From positions 24,197,684 to 24,261,683 of the forward strand of contig CM025852.1 in NCBI GenBank assembly GCA_003952965.2: DNA of 64,000 nucleotides. Reading direction: 5' to 3'. The notes under the pieces were generated by a model, which ran no database searches, was not told where the DNA came from, and saw only the letters and a program-made list of their open reading frames with translations. Made by a program: the position numbers and the translations under genes. Positions 12,452-24,566 of this stretch are shown in pieces. This DNA is from Morella rubra (lineage: Eukaryota > Streptophyta > Magnoliopsida > Fagales > Myricaceae). Positions within the stretch are counted from its first letter, which is position 1. Each line of letters starts with the position of its first letter.

Positions 12452-15400
12452 ATGAGCACGGGAGAGCTCCTCGGCATCGAACCTCTCGAACTCAAGTTCC
12501 CCTGTGAGCGTTTTCGCCATCTTTCTCCTACGGATCTGTTTTTGTTTGTACTATGTCTTTCTCTACGGTTTGCATTTGTTTTATTCGTTTTGTGTTTTTT
12601 TACGTTAGTTGAATTGAGGAAACAGATCTCGTGTTCGCTTCAACTGTCCAATAAGACCGACAATTATGTAGCTTTCAAGGTAATCTCTTCGTTTCTTACA
12701 AGTTTTGTCGCAAGATGCTCTATGTGCTCTTTGGTTGGAGAAAATGTAGGAACAGAGGAAGGATGTTGACAATTTGCTTGGACTTATTTCACATAGGCTT
12801 TTAATTGCGGATTAAAGATTTAGCTTATTTTGTATTTTCTCATGTGAATTGGCCATGCTCAGGTGAAAACAACGAATCCAAAGAAGTATTGTGTTCGTCC
12901 GAACACAGGAATTGTCTTGCCACGGTCCACATGCGATGTTATAGGTGCCTATATAGACGATTTTCTCTTGTGATTTTGTTTCTTATAATTTGATGATTAC
13001 TTAATTATTTATAAATGTCTGCTCTTGATTTAGTTACCATGCAAGCTCAGAAGGAGGCTCCTCTTGACATGCAGTGCAAGGACAAGTTTCTCCTTCAGAG
13101 TGTAAAAGCAAATAATGGGGCAACCATGAAGGAAATTACCCCAGAAATGGTAAAGATAGAAAGCATTGTTGCGGATTCTTATGAGTTTCGGTGTTTGTGT
13201 TGAATATTGTAATTTATGGAAAAGTTTGGAATTCTAGTTCAATAAGGAAGCTGGACAAGTGGTTGAAGAGTGCAAATTGAGAGTGCTTTATGTTTCTCCA
13301 CCCCATCCACCTTCTCCGGTACCAGAAGAGTCAGAAGAAGCGTCTTCACCAAGAGGTTCTGTTTCTGAGAATGGAAATGCAAAGGGTGCAGAATTCTCTA
13401 ATGTGAGTGCTTAAGTAGTATTTGATGTTTTGATGTACATCTATAGTCTTTTTAGCTACTATATGGAACCTTGATTGCAATGCCATTCATTGATGTTTAC
13501 AGGCTTCAAGAACATTTGCTGACTATATTGAGCCTCAAGACAAATCTACAGAGGTAACCAGAAAAAACACATTGTTCTCTCTGAGTTTTTGTCTGTGAGC
13601 TCTGGTTTCAGTATTGTCAATAACATTGATCCTCACCCATCAAAAAGACAACTAGAATATTCCTTTTGACGGATGCTTCGTTGGTGTTGAATTTCAATTT
13701 TTTTAATTGGTCATGCTCCAGCGACTTCCTTGGACAGAGATACCCTGTTATGAACTGGACCATGCTTCATTCATAAAACCATTTCCAAAGTAAGATGGTA
13801 GAAAAAATGCTTGTTGGAATGTATGTGCAATGGAAGAAGCAGCACTTGAAAAATGATGAATGCCTTTTGAGGTTTCCTCATCTGTAGTAATTACTCTGTC
13901 TGAACATTTTAGCTTATCAGAGGTTGATGGGAAGGTTTATCTTGGACACCATCTTTGAATTTGTGTGCTTACTCCTTGGAGAGTTTAGCAATACTTCCTG
14001 CTTTTACTGCAAGAAAGATCATCTAGGTGCCTCCCATCAATAGCAATATTGCATCTCATCGAAGAGAGCCAGAAATTGCTTTCACTAGGCCTTGAAATTC
14101 CATCATTTGTCTCTAATTGCAATGGGGTTCTTCCTAATGCAGGATGAGAATGTGGTCTTCTCATGTTCAAATAATAAGGGTCATGTCTGCATTCTAAGAT
14201 TTTTAGAGAATTTTGGTGGTGGTGTGAAAATTGAGGTAGATTGGAGTTTTATTGGATTTTGTGAAAAATTGTGAAATTTTTGAAGTATGCTTGGGAGATG
14301 GTGGAAAATTTCGGAGTTTTATGGAAGTTGGTGAATAAGTGGAGAGAGATGATTTGAGTGAATTTTTTATGTTTATTGTGATGGAAAGAGATGATTTGAA
14401 GGGGAGAGAGATGATTTTGAAGTTTTTTTTTAAAAAATTCGGAATTAAAATAAAAAGAGAAGGAAAATTATTGAATGGAGAGAATTTTGAGTTAGTTATG
14501 TTTGGGATTGAAAATTTTTTAATGGAGCGAATTTTGGCCAAAATTCGCATTTGCAAACATGACCAAGTTATCTGTGGTGGAAATTTGTTGTTATCTATCT
14601 ATGATCTCGCATGGATATTGTGTTTGGGTTGAAAGTGCGACCCGCTGAAAAGTTTGGAAAGAAATTAATATTCTAACATCATTTCATCTTTGTTTTTTAC
14701 TGAAAGCCATTTTTCTTTTCCCATGAGGCCCCCCTTTTTACCTCTTCCCCTCTCCTTGATATATTGATTTACCATCAATATAAAGAGCTACATTTCCATT
14801 AAGGAACTTGGATTCAATTTCCTGTTATTTTGTACTGTTTTCGCCACATAGAATTGTTTACTAATCATAGCATACGCCGTATAGCATGTAACTTCTTCAG
14901 CTGTGCTATGGTTGGATACTCATTTTGTACACCCTCCGTGTAATATTCCTCTTTGTGTGTTTACTACATTTTGAAAGGCTATTTATCTATGCTCAATGAT
15001 TCTGGATATTATTGCAGGCAAGAACTCTTATTTCAAAACTGACAGAGGAAAAGAACAGTGCGATTCAACAAAATAACAAACTTCGTCAAGAACTGGTGAG
15101 TAATAACTGCAACTCCCATCTTCACTAAATTATGACTTCTTTCTATTTTTTTCTTTTTTGATGGGCCACGTGCTTGGCCTGTATGTAATCTTTGTTGTCC
15201 TCTACTCTAGTTAAGAGTTCATGAGTTGCTTGAGAAAAAATACTTGACCATTCTTTCTTTAGTTGTACTGTTATTGCTAATATCCAATTTCTTGAAAGGG
15301 GAGTTGATATCTTTTCTGTGTTATTCTTATAAAAACAAGTTGAAGATATTGGCTGTTATTTGTTTTTTCATGTAAAGATACTATTCAAAACTTATCTCAG

Positions 15401-17518
15401 TCACTGGGTAAGGATGCAGTCTTTGATTGGAAAAACTGAAAGAAGGTTAATTGAGATATGGTCATAGTTGGTCCAATAGGAATGCTGCTGTTCATCAATT
15501 GTTCTAGTGTGTATTGTCAAAAAAGTAATGGGTAAAGCAAATTCAATCTGTTGCTCTTTTCTTGTTCCTTTTGTTGGGGGGATGAACACCTTGGAGAGTC
15601 TCCTAGTGGGCTCATAATATAGCATATATGGATACCACTCGATCCAAAAGCTTAAGCTAATAGGTTTGGGCCCAACTATGCTATATTAATCACCCATACT
15701 TGTGACTTCTTTTTAGTGTGGGACTAACTTTTTACCATGTGCAACAATCTCTCTATCACGTGTGAGTCTATCACCACATTGCTTAACTCCCCTTTCAGCA
15801 GAAGTCTTTTTATGGCTTGTTTTCCAAGAGATCATCTTGTGGACCGCATAGCACATTCCCCCTTGAGTGGAAGCCTCCTAATCCTTCCGAACCCTTTTTC
15901 TCTTAGGGCCCCTCTCATAGGATCCACTTTGTGCCTTGCAACAACACAACTTGCTTCCTCTTTTGGTCCCCCTTGAATGGAAGCCCGATCCAATAGACAT
16001 TTTTTCTCTTGAGACTCCCTAGGATCTGCCTTGTGCTTTCCCCCGCGCACCTTGCTCCATCCTCTTTGAAGTGTCTTTTTCTCGATTTTTCAAACCCTCT
16101 TCGGATTACACCATCGGCTCTGATACCATTTGTTGGGGAGATGAACACCTTGGGGAATCTCTTAGTGGGCTCATAATATAGCATATAGGGATACCACTCA
16201 ACCTAAAAGCTTAAGCCTATAAGTTTGGGCTCAACTATGCCATATTAACTACCCACACTAGTAACTTCTTTCCAAAGTGGGACTAACCTTTTACCCTCTC
16301 ACACGTGCATATTTAACACCTTTGCAATATTTTTTTTTATGACAAGTTTCTCATGGTATCCCTTTGGGTGTCAGAGCTTCTACTGCAAAATAGTGTCCAA
16401 AATTGCATCAGATTCTTTTGTGTCCATTTGTATGGAACCCATCACAAATAGATACCTTAGAGGGCTCTATTGAGGTTGAACATAATAGGCGTTGTTCTGA
16501 AGACTGCTAAATGTACTATTGGCTTAATCAGAAACCATCATTTTTTTTTCTGTTCGTGACAATGGTTATAGTTGCTAATAATGGTGGATCACGGAATTCA
16601 TATGCTGGTTGAGGTTTACCATCTGATTTACCGGACTTGCCTAACTTTTTGGTATTTTTGGAAATAGTGATGCAAGATTTGTGAAAACATGTGTAAATGG
16701 TGGGAAGAAAAGACAGGGTGTGGGGGGATTTATTATATCCCCTGGAGCAATACTGACTTCTTGCACATTAATTGTGGGCCCTACCAGATTTTTACCCTTG
16801 GGATGTGCTGTTCTGTGAGCAGCTGGAGTATTGCTCTTCGAATGCTTTATAGTTACTTGTTTAATGGGTCTGCAAAATGCATGTTGGGCATATCTATGTC
16901 TTTAATTATGTGTTCAAAGAGAAAAACTTAGAAGAGAAACATAGAGGAAGAGCAGCAGAAGGATAGATCATAGAGGGTGTCTGTTAGCTATTCTTGCCGC
17001 ATTGAGATCTTCTAACTTTCAAAACCTCTTTGCAGTTTGGCCAAATTTTTGGTGCTTGTGGATCTTGTCTCTGGTTGCTGGTCATGCCTTCCGCAATGTG
17101 TTTTTCCCTTTTCTGGTTCTGTGTGATGGCATTATCCTGGATATCGCTAGTTTTGCATTCTAGATGAGAATAAAGAGCAGCTGAAAAGGCACAACCTGTT
17201 TCTTTAGCAATTTTTTTTTCCTTCTGCTTTAGGTATTGCTTTTGAAAAGACCATCTCTAGAAGAGAACATAGAATTTTGTGAATATTTTTGCTGCATCAA
17301 ATATGACTATCCGTTTGATATTTGGAGTCACCATCTCTCTTGTATTACAGTTTACTTTGAGCTGTGGGGATTTCTTATCTCACAAAAAATACAATGTGTA
17401 GGAGCTGCTGAGGCGTGGAGGTCAAAAAAATCGTGGTGGTGCAGGTTTCTCCTTCCTATTTGTCATCTTGGTTGGATTGCTTGGCTTAATTTTCGGGTAC
17501 GTCGTGAAGAAAACGTGA
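12452..17518 (+). CDS. VAP27-1: VAP27-type vesicle-associated protein (MSP domain, tail-anchored), 8 exons
   Basis: Exons: 12452-12503, 12609-12679, 12863-12944, 13034-13149, 13238-13402, 13503-13553, 15018-15095, 17402-17518. All are GT-AG and the frame closes to 243 residues (family usually about 240). Residues 1-125 form the major-sperm-protein domain, with the FFAT-binding surface (VKTTNPKKYCVRPNTGIV) and VTMQAQ. A serine/proline linker follows, then a coiled coil coded by exon 7 (RTLISKLTEEKNSAIQQNNK). The last exon codes the C-terminal membrane anchor (FSFLFVILVGLLGLIFGYVVKKT). Members sit in the ER membrane and hold ER-plasma membrane contact sites by binding FFAT proteins, actin linkers and endocytic factors. 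Introns 6 (1.46 kb) and 7 (2.3 kb) have been enlarged by mobile elements. Which VAP27 paralogue it is remains uncertain. Confidence 0.92.
14179..14564. mobile_element. TIR MITE in VAP27 intron 6
   Basis: The left end begins GGTCATGTCTGCA and the reverse complement of the right end begins GGTCATGTTTGCA, so 12 of the first 13 bases match. Between them is a 386-bp AT-rich body with several copies of GAGAGATGATTT (14341-14420). It has no coding capacity. No clear target duplication was found. Confidence 0.55.
15572..16318 (-). mobile_element. Complete TRIM (terminal-repeat retrotransposon in miniature) in VAP27 intron 7
   Basis: Two direct repeats, 15572-15746 and 16131-16318, share long blocks such as GTGGGCTCATAATATAGCAT. 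Both begin TGTTGGGG and end AACA on the plus strand. They are flanked by a 5-bp target duplication CCTTT (15567-15571 and 16319-16323). Next to the right copy lies GGCTCTGATACCA (16115-16127), the complement of the tRNA-Met-type primer site TGGTATCAGAGCC, two bases from the LTR edge. This sets the element on the minus strand. The 384-bp interior has no protein-coding capacity. It includes a 110-bp-period internal duplication (CCCCCTTGAGTGG at 15858, CCCCCTTGAATGG at 15968). It must have moved with proteins supplied by an autonomous LTR element. Confidence 0.9.
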
Positions 17519-18120
17519 GCTTGTCCTGCAGTTCTTCCTGGCCATTGAAGAACGATGACAAAAGGAAAAGAAAGGAATTCGCCAAAGGCGGTGCTTTTGT
17601 TGGTTGTTAGCTTCCTGGAACTAGTAAACTTATTTAGGTGCAGACATGGGTTGGGTCACAGTCCTAGTTGGCTAGTTGCCTGCTTATCCAAGTACTATGC
17701 AGTAACTCAATTTTTTTTTTATTCGCAATATGCATTCTTTTTGTAACTTAAGAGGGTGATTTGCTTTGTTTCTTTTGTGGCTTAACTTGAGAGCTTTTGG
17801 ACCTTTTGACAATGGCACTACGTGGTCATCTTGTGTAATCTTATACATCCCCAGTTCGCTGGATATGTTTTTAATAATGCCTTATCATGGGGTACTGCCA
17901 CCCTTCTAACATGCATGCTTGTTTGTATCGATTTCGTAATCTGAATGGCCCGCCAGGCCTGATCACTTGCACAATGCACAATCTCGGCTAGAATCTCAAT
18001 TTCTTGCCCGGGCTGTGAAAAGGATTGTACTTTTGACCCATCCCAAAACCAAGCCCATTCCCTGAAATAGCTTGGACAAAGCTAACCTGGCGCCATTGTT
18101 TGTCCGAAAATATTTTTAAA

Positions 18121-18519
18121 GGGAAAATATACTTTTTACCCACAAACTACCGGGGTAATAACATATTGCATCCCAAACTACCGTCTTTAAGATATTGCAT
18201 CATCAAACTATCAATGTTAGACACTTTGCACCCTAAATTACCCACTTTGACACATTATACCCTCTAATTACTAATATTAAACACTTTGCACCCTCCATTT
18301 GACAATAATACCCTTGAAAAATTAATGAATTGACAACAATATTTTCAATATATGCAAAATAGGTTAAGGGCATTATCGTCATTTTAATCTAAAAATTTGA
18401 TAAAAGGGTGTAAAGTGTCAAAAATTGGTAGTTAAAGGGTGTAATGTGTCAAAATTGGTAGTTTAGGGTGCCAAGTGTAAAAACTATGGTAGTTCGTGGG
18501 TAAAAAATGTATTTTTTCC
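18121..18519. mobile_element. Mutator-like MITE with 10-bp target duplication
   Basis: A 399-bp element bounded by TATTTTTAAA at 18111-18120 and again at 18520-18529. Its ends are inverted: GGGAAAATATACTTTTTACC on the left, and the reverse complement of the right end reads GGAAAAAATACATTTTTTACC. The inverted similarity continues inward through repeats of the type ACACTTTGCACCCTAAATTACC. The duplication length suits the Mutator superfamily (usually 9-10 bp). There is no transposase. It lies downstream of VAP27 and 0.8 kb upstream of the heat-shock gene. Confidence 0.85.
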
Positions 18520-19099
18520 TATTTTTAAAATTTTAGGAATAGTTTGGATATTAAAATTTGTAAAAAATTTTGAATGTATTTATGTAAATGTTGGTAATTT
18601 TTGAATGTATTTAACTTGTTTAAAATTTTAATATCCCGCTAGCTAAATAGGTTTAGGAGGTGAATTAAAATAAAAAACAAAAAAAAGACAAAGCTGTTGG
18701 AGGCTGCCATTTGAAAGTGCAATAAGAATTTATACAACCTAGGGGAGTGGCAGAAAATCTTTTTGTTTTTGTATTTTTGGTTTTTCAAGGAACTCAATGG
18801 GCTCTACGAGCGTTGGTCCATATATTTTCATCTTGAACTAAGCTCAGGAAAAAAAAAAAAAAAAAAAGTCCTACTTTTTTTATTACAATCTCCCACCATG
18901 TCCAAAAGTTCAAAAAAGGAAAAGTGTCAAGCAAAAATCTGCCTCTTGGGTCAGTTGGGAAAAATATGTTGTACTCGCCTGAGGTGAGATACCCAAATGT
19001 TTATATTTTTCAGCTTCTCGTATGTAGCACGTACAAATATACTTCTAGTAAATTCTCCATATACATTTGGATATTCCTCGTCTCCTTGCGTCTCAAGGA

Positions 19100-19138
19100 T
19101 TCTAGAACTTTCTCCCACCGTTCAGCTCTGGAACATTC
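19100..19138 (+). promoter_or_regulatory. Heat-shock elements upstream of the mitochondrial small HSP gene
   Basis: TTCTAGAACTTTC at 19100-19112 is a perfect three-unit heat-shock element (TTC-nn-GAA-nn-TTC). GAACATTC at 19131-19138 gives a second GAA-nn-TTC pair. A TATA-like TATACAAA lies at 19237-19244 and the start codon at 19342. This predicts heat-shock-factor control of the gene. Confidence 0.8.
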
Positions 19139-19341
19139 TCCACATTTCTCTCTCCCTTCTTTTCCCCTTCTCCAAGTTTCACCGGCCTTCTCTGGTTCTT
19201 TTTAAAATTGACTTCTTTCTCTTTCACCTTGTCCCTTATACAAACCCCTCTCTGACGCACTGATTACACCCAGAAAAAAGCACGCTATTAGCCTCCAAAA
19301 CTCGCCGATTACTCTCACACAAACGCGCCGAAGTTCCTACT

Positions 19342-20270
19342 ATGGCATCGTCCGTCGCTCTTAGAAGGGTCACTGCCCCAGCTCTCTTCTCCAAGCTCAT
19401 CAACCCAATCCGCTCCGCTTCTGTCGCTCCCTCTCTTTCTCGCTCCTTCAGTACCGAGTCCCAGCTCACCGACTTCGACGAGCGTGGCCGCGAAGTCGAC
19501 GTAGACCGTCAGCCCGAACGCTCTGTCTCTCGACGCCGTGGCCCCGGCTTCTTCTCAGGTAGTAGTTATACAGGTTCTGTGGTTCTTTCTTTCTTTCTCT
19601 TGAGCATATCAGTCATACAAGTTCTCAGTTTCCTTTATTCGTTCTCTCCCTTCTTTTTAGTCCTCCATATTTCATCGTGAAATACGAGATTTCTTTATTG
19701 GGTTATGTTCTATTGTGTGGTTTTCATGTTGTTTGGCTGTCATATATTTTTGCTGCTTCTCGTACTGTGGATTGACTCTGTTCGTGAGAGATTATCAGTT
19801 GTTATGGTTTTTGGTCACCCACTCACTCTCTGTTTGTTTGGAATGGAATTGTAGATGTTTTCGACCCATTCTCTCCAACAAGAAGCCTGAGCCAGGTCCT
19901 GAACCTGATGGACCAGTTGATGGAGAACCCTTTCGTCGCAGCGTCGCAAGGCTTGGGAGCGGGGTCGATGAGAGGTTGGGACGTAAAAGAGAATAAAGAC
20001 GCTCTGCACATTAAAATGGACATGCCAGGTGTGCCCAAAGAAAACGTGAAGGTCCTCGTGGAGGAGAATACTCTGATCATTAAAGGGGAGGTCGAGAAGG
20101 AATCGGAGGATGAGGAGCCAAGAAGGTTCACAAGCAGGCTCGATTTGCCTCCGAATCTGTATAAGCTCGACTCAATCAAGGCCGAGATGAAGAACGGGGT
20201 TCTGAAGGTGGTGGTGCCAAAAGTCAAGGAGGAGGAGAGGAAGGATGTATACCAAGTGCCAGTCGAATGA
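19342..20270 (+). CDS. Mitochondrial small heat-shock protein (HSP20), two exons
   Basis: Exons 19342-19558 and 19855-20270 join in frame (donor AG|GTAGTA, acceptor TGTAG|ATG) to give 210 residues. Residues 1-40 are rich in Arg, Ser and Ala with few acids, as in a mitochondrial presequence (RSFSTESQLTDFD). The alpha-crystallin domain occupies about 110-200 and ends with the conserved GVLKVVVPK. The single intron near residue 72 and the length fit the plant mitochondrial HSP23.6/HSP22 class. The protein is an ATP-independent chaperone that holds unfolding matrix proteins during heat or oxidative stress. Heat-shock elements lie about 230 bases upstream and AATAAA lies at 20420-20425. Confidence 0.93.
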
Positions 20271-20419
20271 TCAAGAGAGCAAGTTTAAGAGGGAAAACTC
20301 TGTATCGCTCTGCTACTCGTTTTTCTCTTGCGTTTTGTATTTTCTCAGTGCTGTTTAGGTGTGGGTCTGTTTTTGGTTGCGGCTTGGTCTACATGGGAAG
20401 GAAAAAGCCCGTGTTGGTG

Positions 20420-20425
20420 AATAAA
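20420..20425 (+). terminator. Candidate polyadenylation signal of the small HSP gene
   Basis: AATAAA 150 bases after the stop codon at 20268-20270, followed by a T-rich stretch (TTTTTGTAAATTTTC). Confidence 0.5.
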
Positions 20426-21433
20426 TCGGATTAGTCTTGCAAATTTTTGTAAATTTTCTATCAAAGTTTGGTTTTTGATAATTTAACCGCGTATGTGGAA
20501 ACCGTTTTTGACCGTCTTAACTGGCTACTGCCCAAGGAGGAGGAAAAAGAAGGGTACTCCTGCCAATAACGAACTGTTGAGAGCAAACATGCATGTTTGG
20601 AACCCCGAACTCAATTTAGCAGACTCGAGAAATATATAGGATAGTTAGGATAGTTCCAATTTCTACAGGCAACCTGGCTTTAATCAACCCTTGTGGAAGG
20701 TAAAAACAATTCGGCCTTCGCTCTAAACCATACTATAGTCTATCGTGCCCAAATTATGCATGCAAGCTGCTGGAATGAGAAAAAAGAGAGAGGAAATTTA
20801 CCGTTTAATCTTGCTGACTCGAAAGGCGAAGTGGACCGACCTAGTCCCATTGGTACTAGCATTCATTGATATAAGAACACGAGATGTGCAGGCTTAAGCT
20901 TATAGTATAGCATTGCCCATGGCGTCAAGGGTAGAGTACTAGTTGGTAGCTTTTATATTTTCTGTTCTAACTCTTGAGACAAATATTTCAGAAATAGCGT
21001 GAATTTCTCTCTCTCTCTCTCTCTCTCGCTCTGTTTGTTGCTTTCGTGTCTCCGTTTTGGGCCTTTCGTGCTTGGAAGTTAAAGTGGGCGCATGGTTTCT
21101 GCTCTTCAGGCCGGTCCTTTTACGTGTTTGAAGGAGCACCTGAGACATTTGCATAAAAAATGGTTGTGCTGTAAGAAAAACGACCGTAATGCCATCCGTG
21201 TCTGGAGTCTTTGGAAAAGAATCAGACTGAACATGACCCAGAAAAATAAAGTTAAAAATATATTAGTAGTTCAGATTTAATAATAATCATATTATATTTA
21301 TAGTTATCTACCAGCTAGAGATATGTCTAATTAGTATTTTTAAAAGGATATTATAGTTATCTAATTAGTATTCTTCAATTTAAGACGGCTGTGTTTAATA
21401 TTTCTATAAATTAGTTTTTTTAAAAAATAGCTT

Positions 21434-21620
21434 AAGGGGGTGTTTGTTTGCCAAAATTTTGGAGAATATTCTCGAAATTTTGAGAATCTTTATTTTATTG
21501 AGATTTATTGGGGTTTGTGAAAAGTGAAGTATGTATGTGTAAAAGTTAAAAATTTTGGAGTGTGTTTGTTTTGTTGAAAATTTCCATGCCCCAAAATATT
21601 GGAGAAACAAACAGGTCCTT
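21434..21620. mobile_element. hAT-like MITE, copy A (best preserved)
   Basis: The left end is AAGGGGGTGTTTGTTTG; the reverse complement of the right end is AAGGACCTGTTTGTTTC. The body has blocks such as AAAATTTTGGAGAATATTC and GAAGTATGTATGTGTAAAAG. The same order of blocks recurs at 42033-42228 and 52111-52288. It has no coding capacity. The target duplication is not clear. Confidence 0.7.
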
Positions 21621-22655
21621 AATTTAAGTGCCTTGTATTTCACATACACAATTTCATCTCAAGGCCAATCCTGACTTCAACAAAAGGATCAATTTCAAGT
21701 GCCTTATGCTGTAAGGTATTTCGAAGCATTTGCAGCTATGCGCGTGTAACGCCGGTCGCCGGACTATTAGGTGGTGTTTGAAGCCTAAACTTAATTATAA
21801 AATAATCTCTCTCTTATCAAATATTTATTCTTATTACAATAAAAACTCCATCACTCTTAACCTCAAGGTCGTGACCAGCCCTCATATGGCCTAGTTTTCA
21901 ATTGCTTAAGTTCCCAAAGGTGTATCCACGCCCGGAATTGTGATCCTCGTTGAGTATCAAAGTTTCTGAAATCAACAGCGATTCTGTGCAATATAACTCA
22001 TGACCAAAACAAATATAGTTGCTAACCAGATGAATTAGTACGTGATATGTGAATCGGGGAAGGGGAAGGGGAGCGGGGGTGTCTCTGTGTGTGTGTGTGA
22101 TTCATTGTTCACGAGCCAGACTAGTAAGCAGAAATTTTGCAGCTCCACCATATAAAAGCCCGTAATAACCAATTAGCTTCCATGTCTTGCGGCCTAATTT
22201 TCCGCTGAAGTTTCGTACATGAATTGAAGAACTAAGTCGACCAGCCTTACAGAATCGGGAACTAGATTGTCATTCTTGTATTGAGAGATTAACAGGCTCG
22301 ACACGTTTAGGCTTCACTAGTCAAATGATTGCCAAAGCAACTTGCTCTGAAAGATTTGAATAGGCAACTTAATGGACGAAACTCTCCGTTCGTCGGGCTC
22401 CCAAGAGCATGATCCTTCACTTTCCAATGATGTCCAAACTCTGCCTTTATAATCACTTGCCCTTTGCCAAGATCCACTGTATATTCTTTTAACCCTGCAT
22501 ATTAGTGGAGCACAAACATTAAACTCCATAGGTGGTTATATGGGTTCAATAGATATTGCCTTCAAGCAATAAATGTGAATTTTCTCCTGAATCTTCAAAG
22601 ATGAATCTGAATTGAAATTTATGTTGGAATCAATCTTTTAAGAGTTTGATCGGCG

Positions 22656-22679
22656 CCCCCCCCCCCCCGGGGGGGGGGG
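22656..22679. repeat. C13-G11 homopolymer palindrome
   Basis: Thirteen C residues are followed directly by eleven G residues in otherwise AT-rich DNA. The tract can pair with itself or form G-quadruplex-type structure. It could also be a sequencing or assembly artefact, because such junctions are hard to read. Confidence 0.85.
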
Positions 22680-24454
22680 AAGAAGTAGATGCATAATGTT
22701 TATACTGAACAAAAAAGCATGTGTTCTTGATAATTGTTCAGTTTTGCCATTTCTCACCATTTATTTTTGAAGCAACTTGGGAGACTCTCTGTCGACAACG
22801 ACTACATCGCATGTTTGCAGTCATCACTATAACCTGAAACTAAAGACCGAACATCTCAAATGAGAAAAGGCCGAGCAGAACGATTGCCAAAATCAGCCTC
22901 TGTTCAATCCAAACTTCTAAGGGCCAAAAGAGAGAGAGAGAGAGAGAATATCAGTTCTTCAATTTCATGCAAATCAGATAAAGAAAGGGAATGGTAACCA
23001 TTTGGCTCCATTTTATCTACCATCATGAATTTGTAGTACAACTGAAACATGACAGAGAGCTTTGTCAAGGAATTCAACATAAGGAGAAAAGAGCACATGA
23101 AATCCTACCGAAGGGGGTGTCAAGTTCTCCGAGTACATGAGAGACCTCTCATTCAGTGCCGGCATTGTAAACACAACAGAAAAGCTCTCCCCGTTTCTGT
23201 CTCAATCGAAAGGAGAAGATGAGGTTTGGTCTTCTCCCATTCGTCTCAAGAGCTAAAACAGCTTGGTCGGCTCTATATAAGCTATATAATAACACATCCA
23301 TTCGACCTTGAAAAGAGAAGATTACACACACGAAACCTCCAATATAGAAGTCTGAATTCAACTTCGTGACCATCGACATCAACTTTCCAAAACTCGCTTT
23401 TAATGGGTTGTTTAGAGGATTTGGCACGTTAATGCCACCAAATTAACGTGATTGTGGGCTTCATGTTCTAAAGAACCTTCACTTTATACTATAAAGTTTT
23501 ATAGCCATATAGGTGTTCTTTATAGTTAAGTGTAGATAAGAACGGAATCAAAGCGTGCAATTGTTAACACCTGAGAAATTTGGTGGTCTAACCGAACCCC
23601 GAGCCCAGCAGTTGTGGAGAAAACAATATAATTCTTATACAGACGAAACAACAGCGAAATTAATGTTCCACGACTTTGTCGCTTGCTTACCACCCACACC
23701 TTAGGTACCTAGGTCAACCCATTAAGGGCCAAGTGACCAGGTCACCAATTCAACAACTCTATATAGCGTGCAGGAAGTTGTGGCTTACAGCCAATTTTCA
23801 AATGAAAAGAATTTTTTAAAAAAAATGCGTAAGAGATACTTAAAATAAAAGTTCAACTAATTCAAATCTATTGGTTTGTGAATACTTAGCTAACGAGTAA
23901 AATTCGGGTACCTATTCACATGTACTAAATTTAGATAGACATAGTTTAATATAAACACGAGTTGGATTCAACGCCACGGTAAATCTCGAATCGTGCAGCC
24001 TACTCAAACCATACATACCAGATAAATCCAATTTTACTGTAAGAATAACCCTAATAAATTGATTGTACCAGAAGAGATTCCATCCTGAGACTTTAGGGAG
24101 AACACACCCCTAGACTCAAGTCTTGACCACCCCAACGGTTGGCTTGCGAGTACTTTGCAAGTCACAGAAATGGGAAAAGTCCAACTCTGGCTTTATAAGT
24201 TCATAGCAGGAAAATTGCTTACATATTCGTAGCGCACACTCTGTAGTCACAAAGATGAACGGATTGCAGAGTTCCTCACACATAATCAAACCAAAAAAAA
24301 AAATACCGAATTGTGAAGCACCTTCTCTTCGCCAGATCTTTAAGGCGCAGTCATCTTGGTCCCTTCATTGGGTTCCTCGTCGACTCAACCAAACCTTATG
24401 GGCTCAACCTTATGGCACAATACAGCTCGCAATTCTCGTTCTAGTTTTTCGGAT

Positions 24455-24566
24455 GTTTCTTGTATTCCGTTTCTTATTCTACATTGTGATGTGAACTCTA
24501 TTTCCGTTAAGTTTCTTGTATTCCGTTTCTTATTCTACACTGTGATGTGAACTCTATTTCTGTTTA
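24455..24566. repeat. 56-bp tandem duplication
   Basis: GTTTCTTGTATTCCGTTTCT begins at 24455 and again at 24511. The copies continue through ACTCTATTTC with only a few mismatches, so the duplication is recent. Confidence 0.85.

Noticed and set aside
15572-16318. Assignment of the TRIM to the Cassandra family
   Set aside because: Cassandra LTRs carry a 5S-rRNA-like promoter; no 5S-like box was seen in these LTRs.
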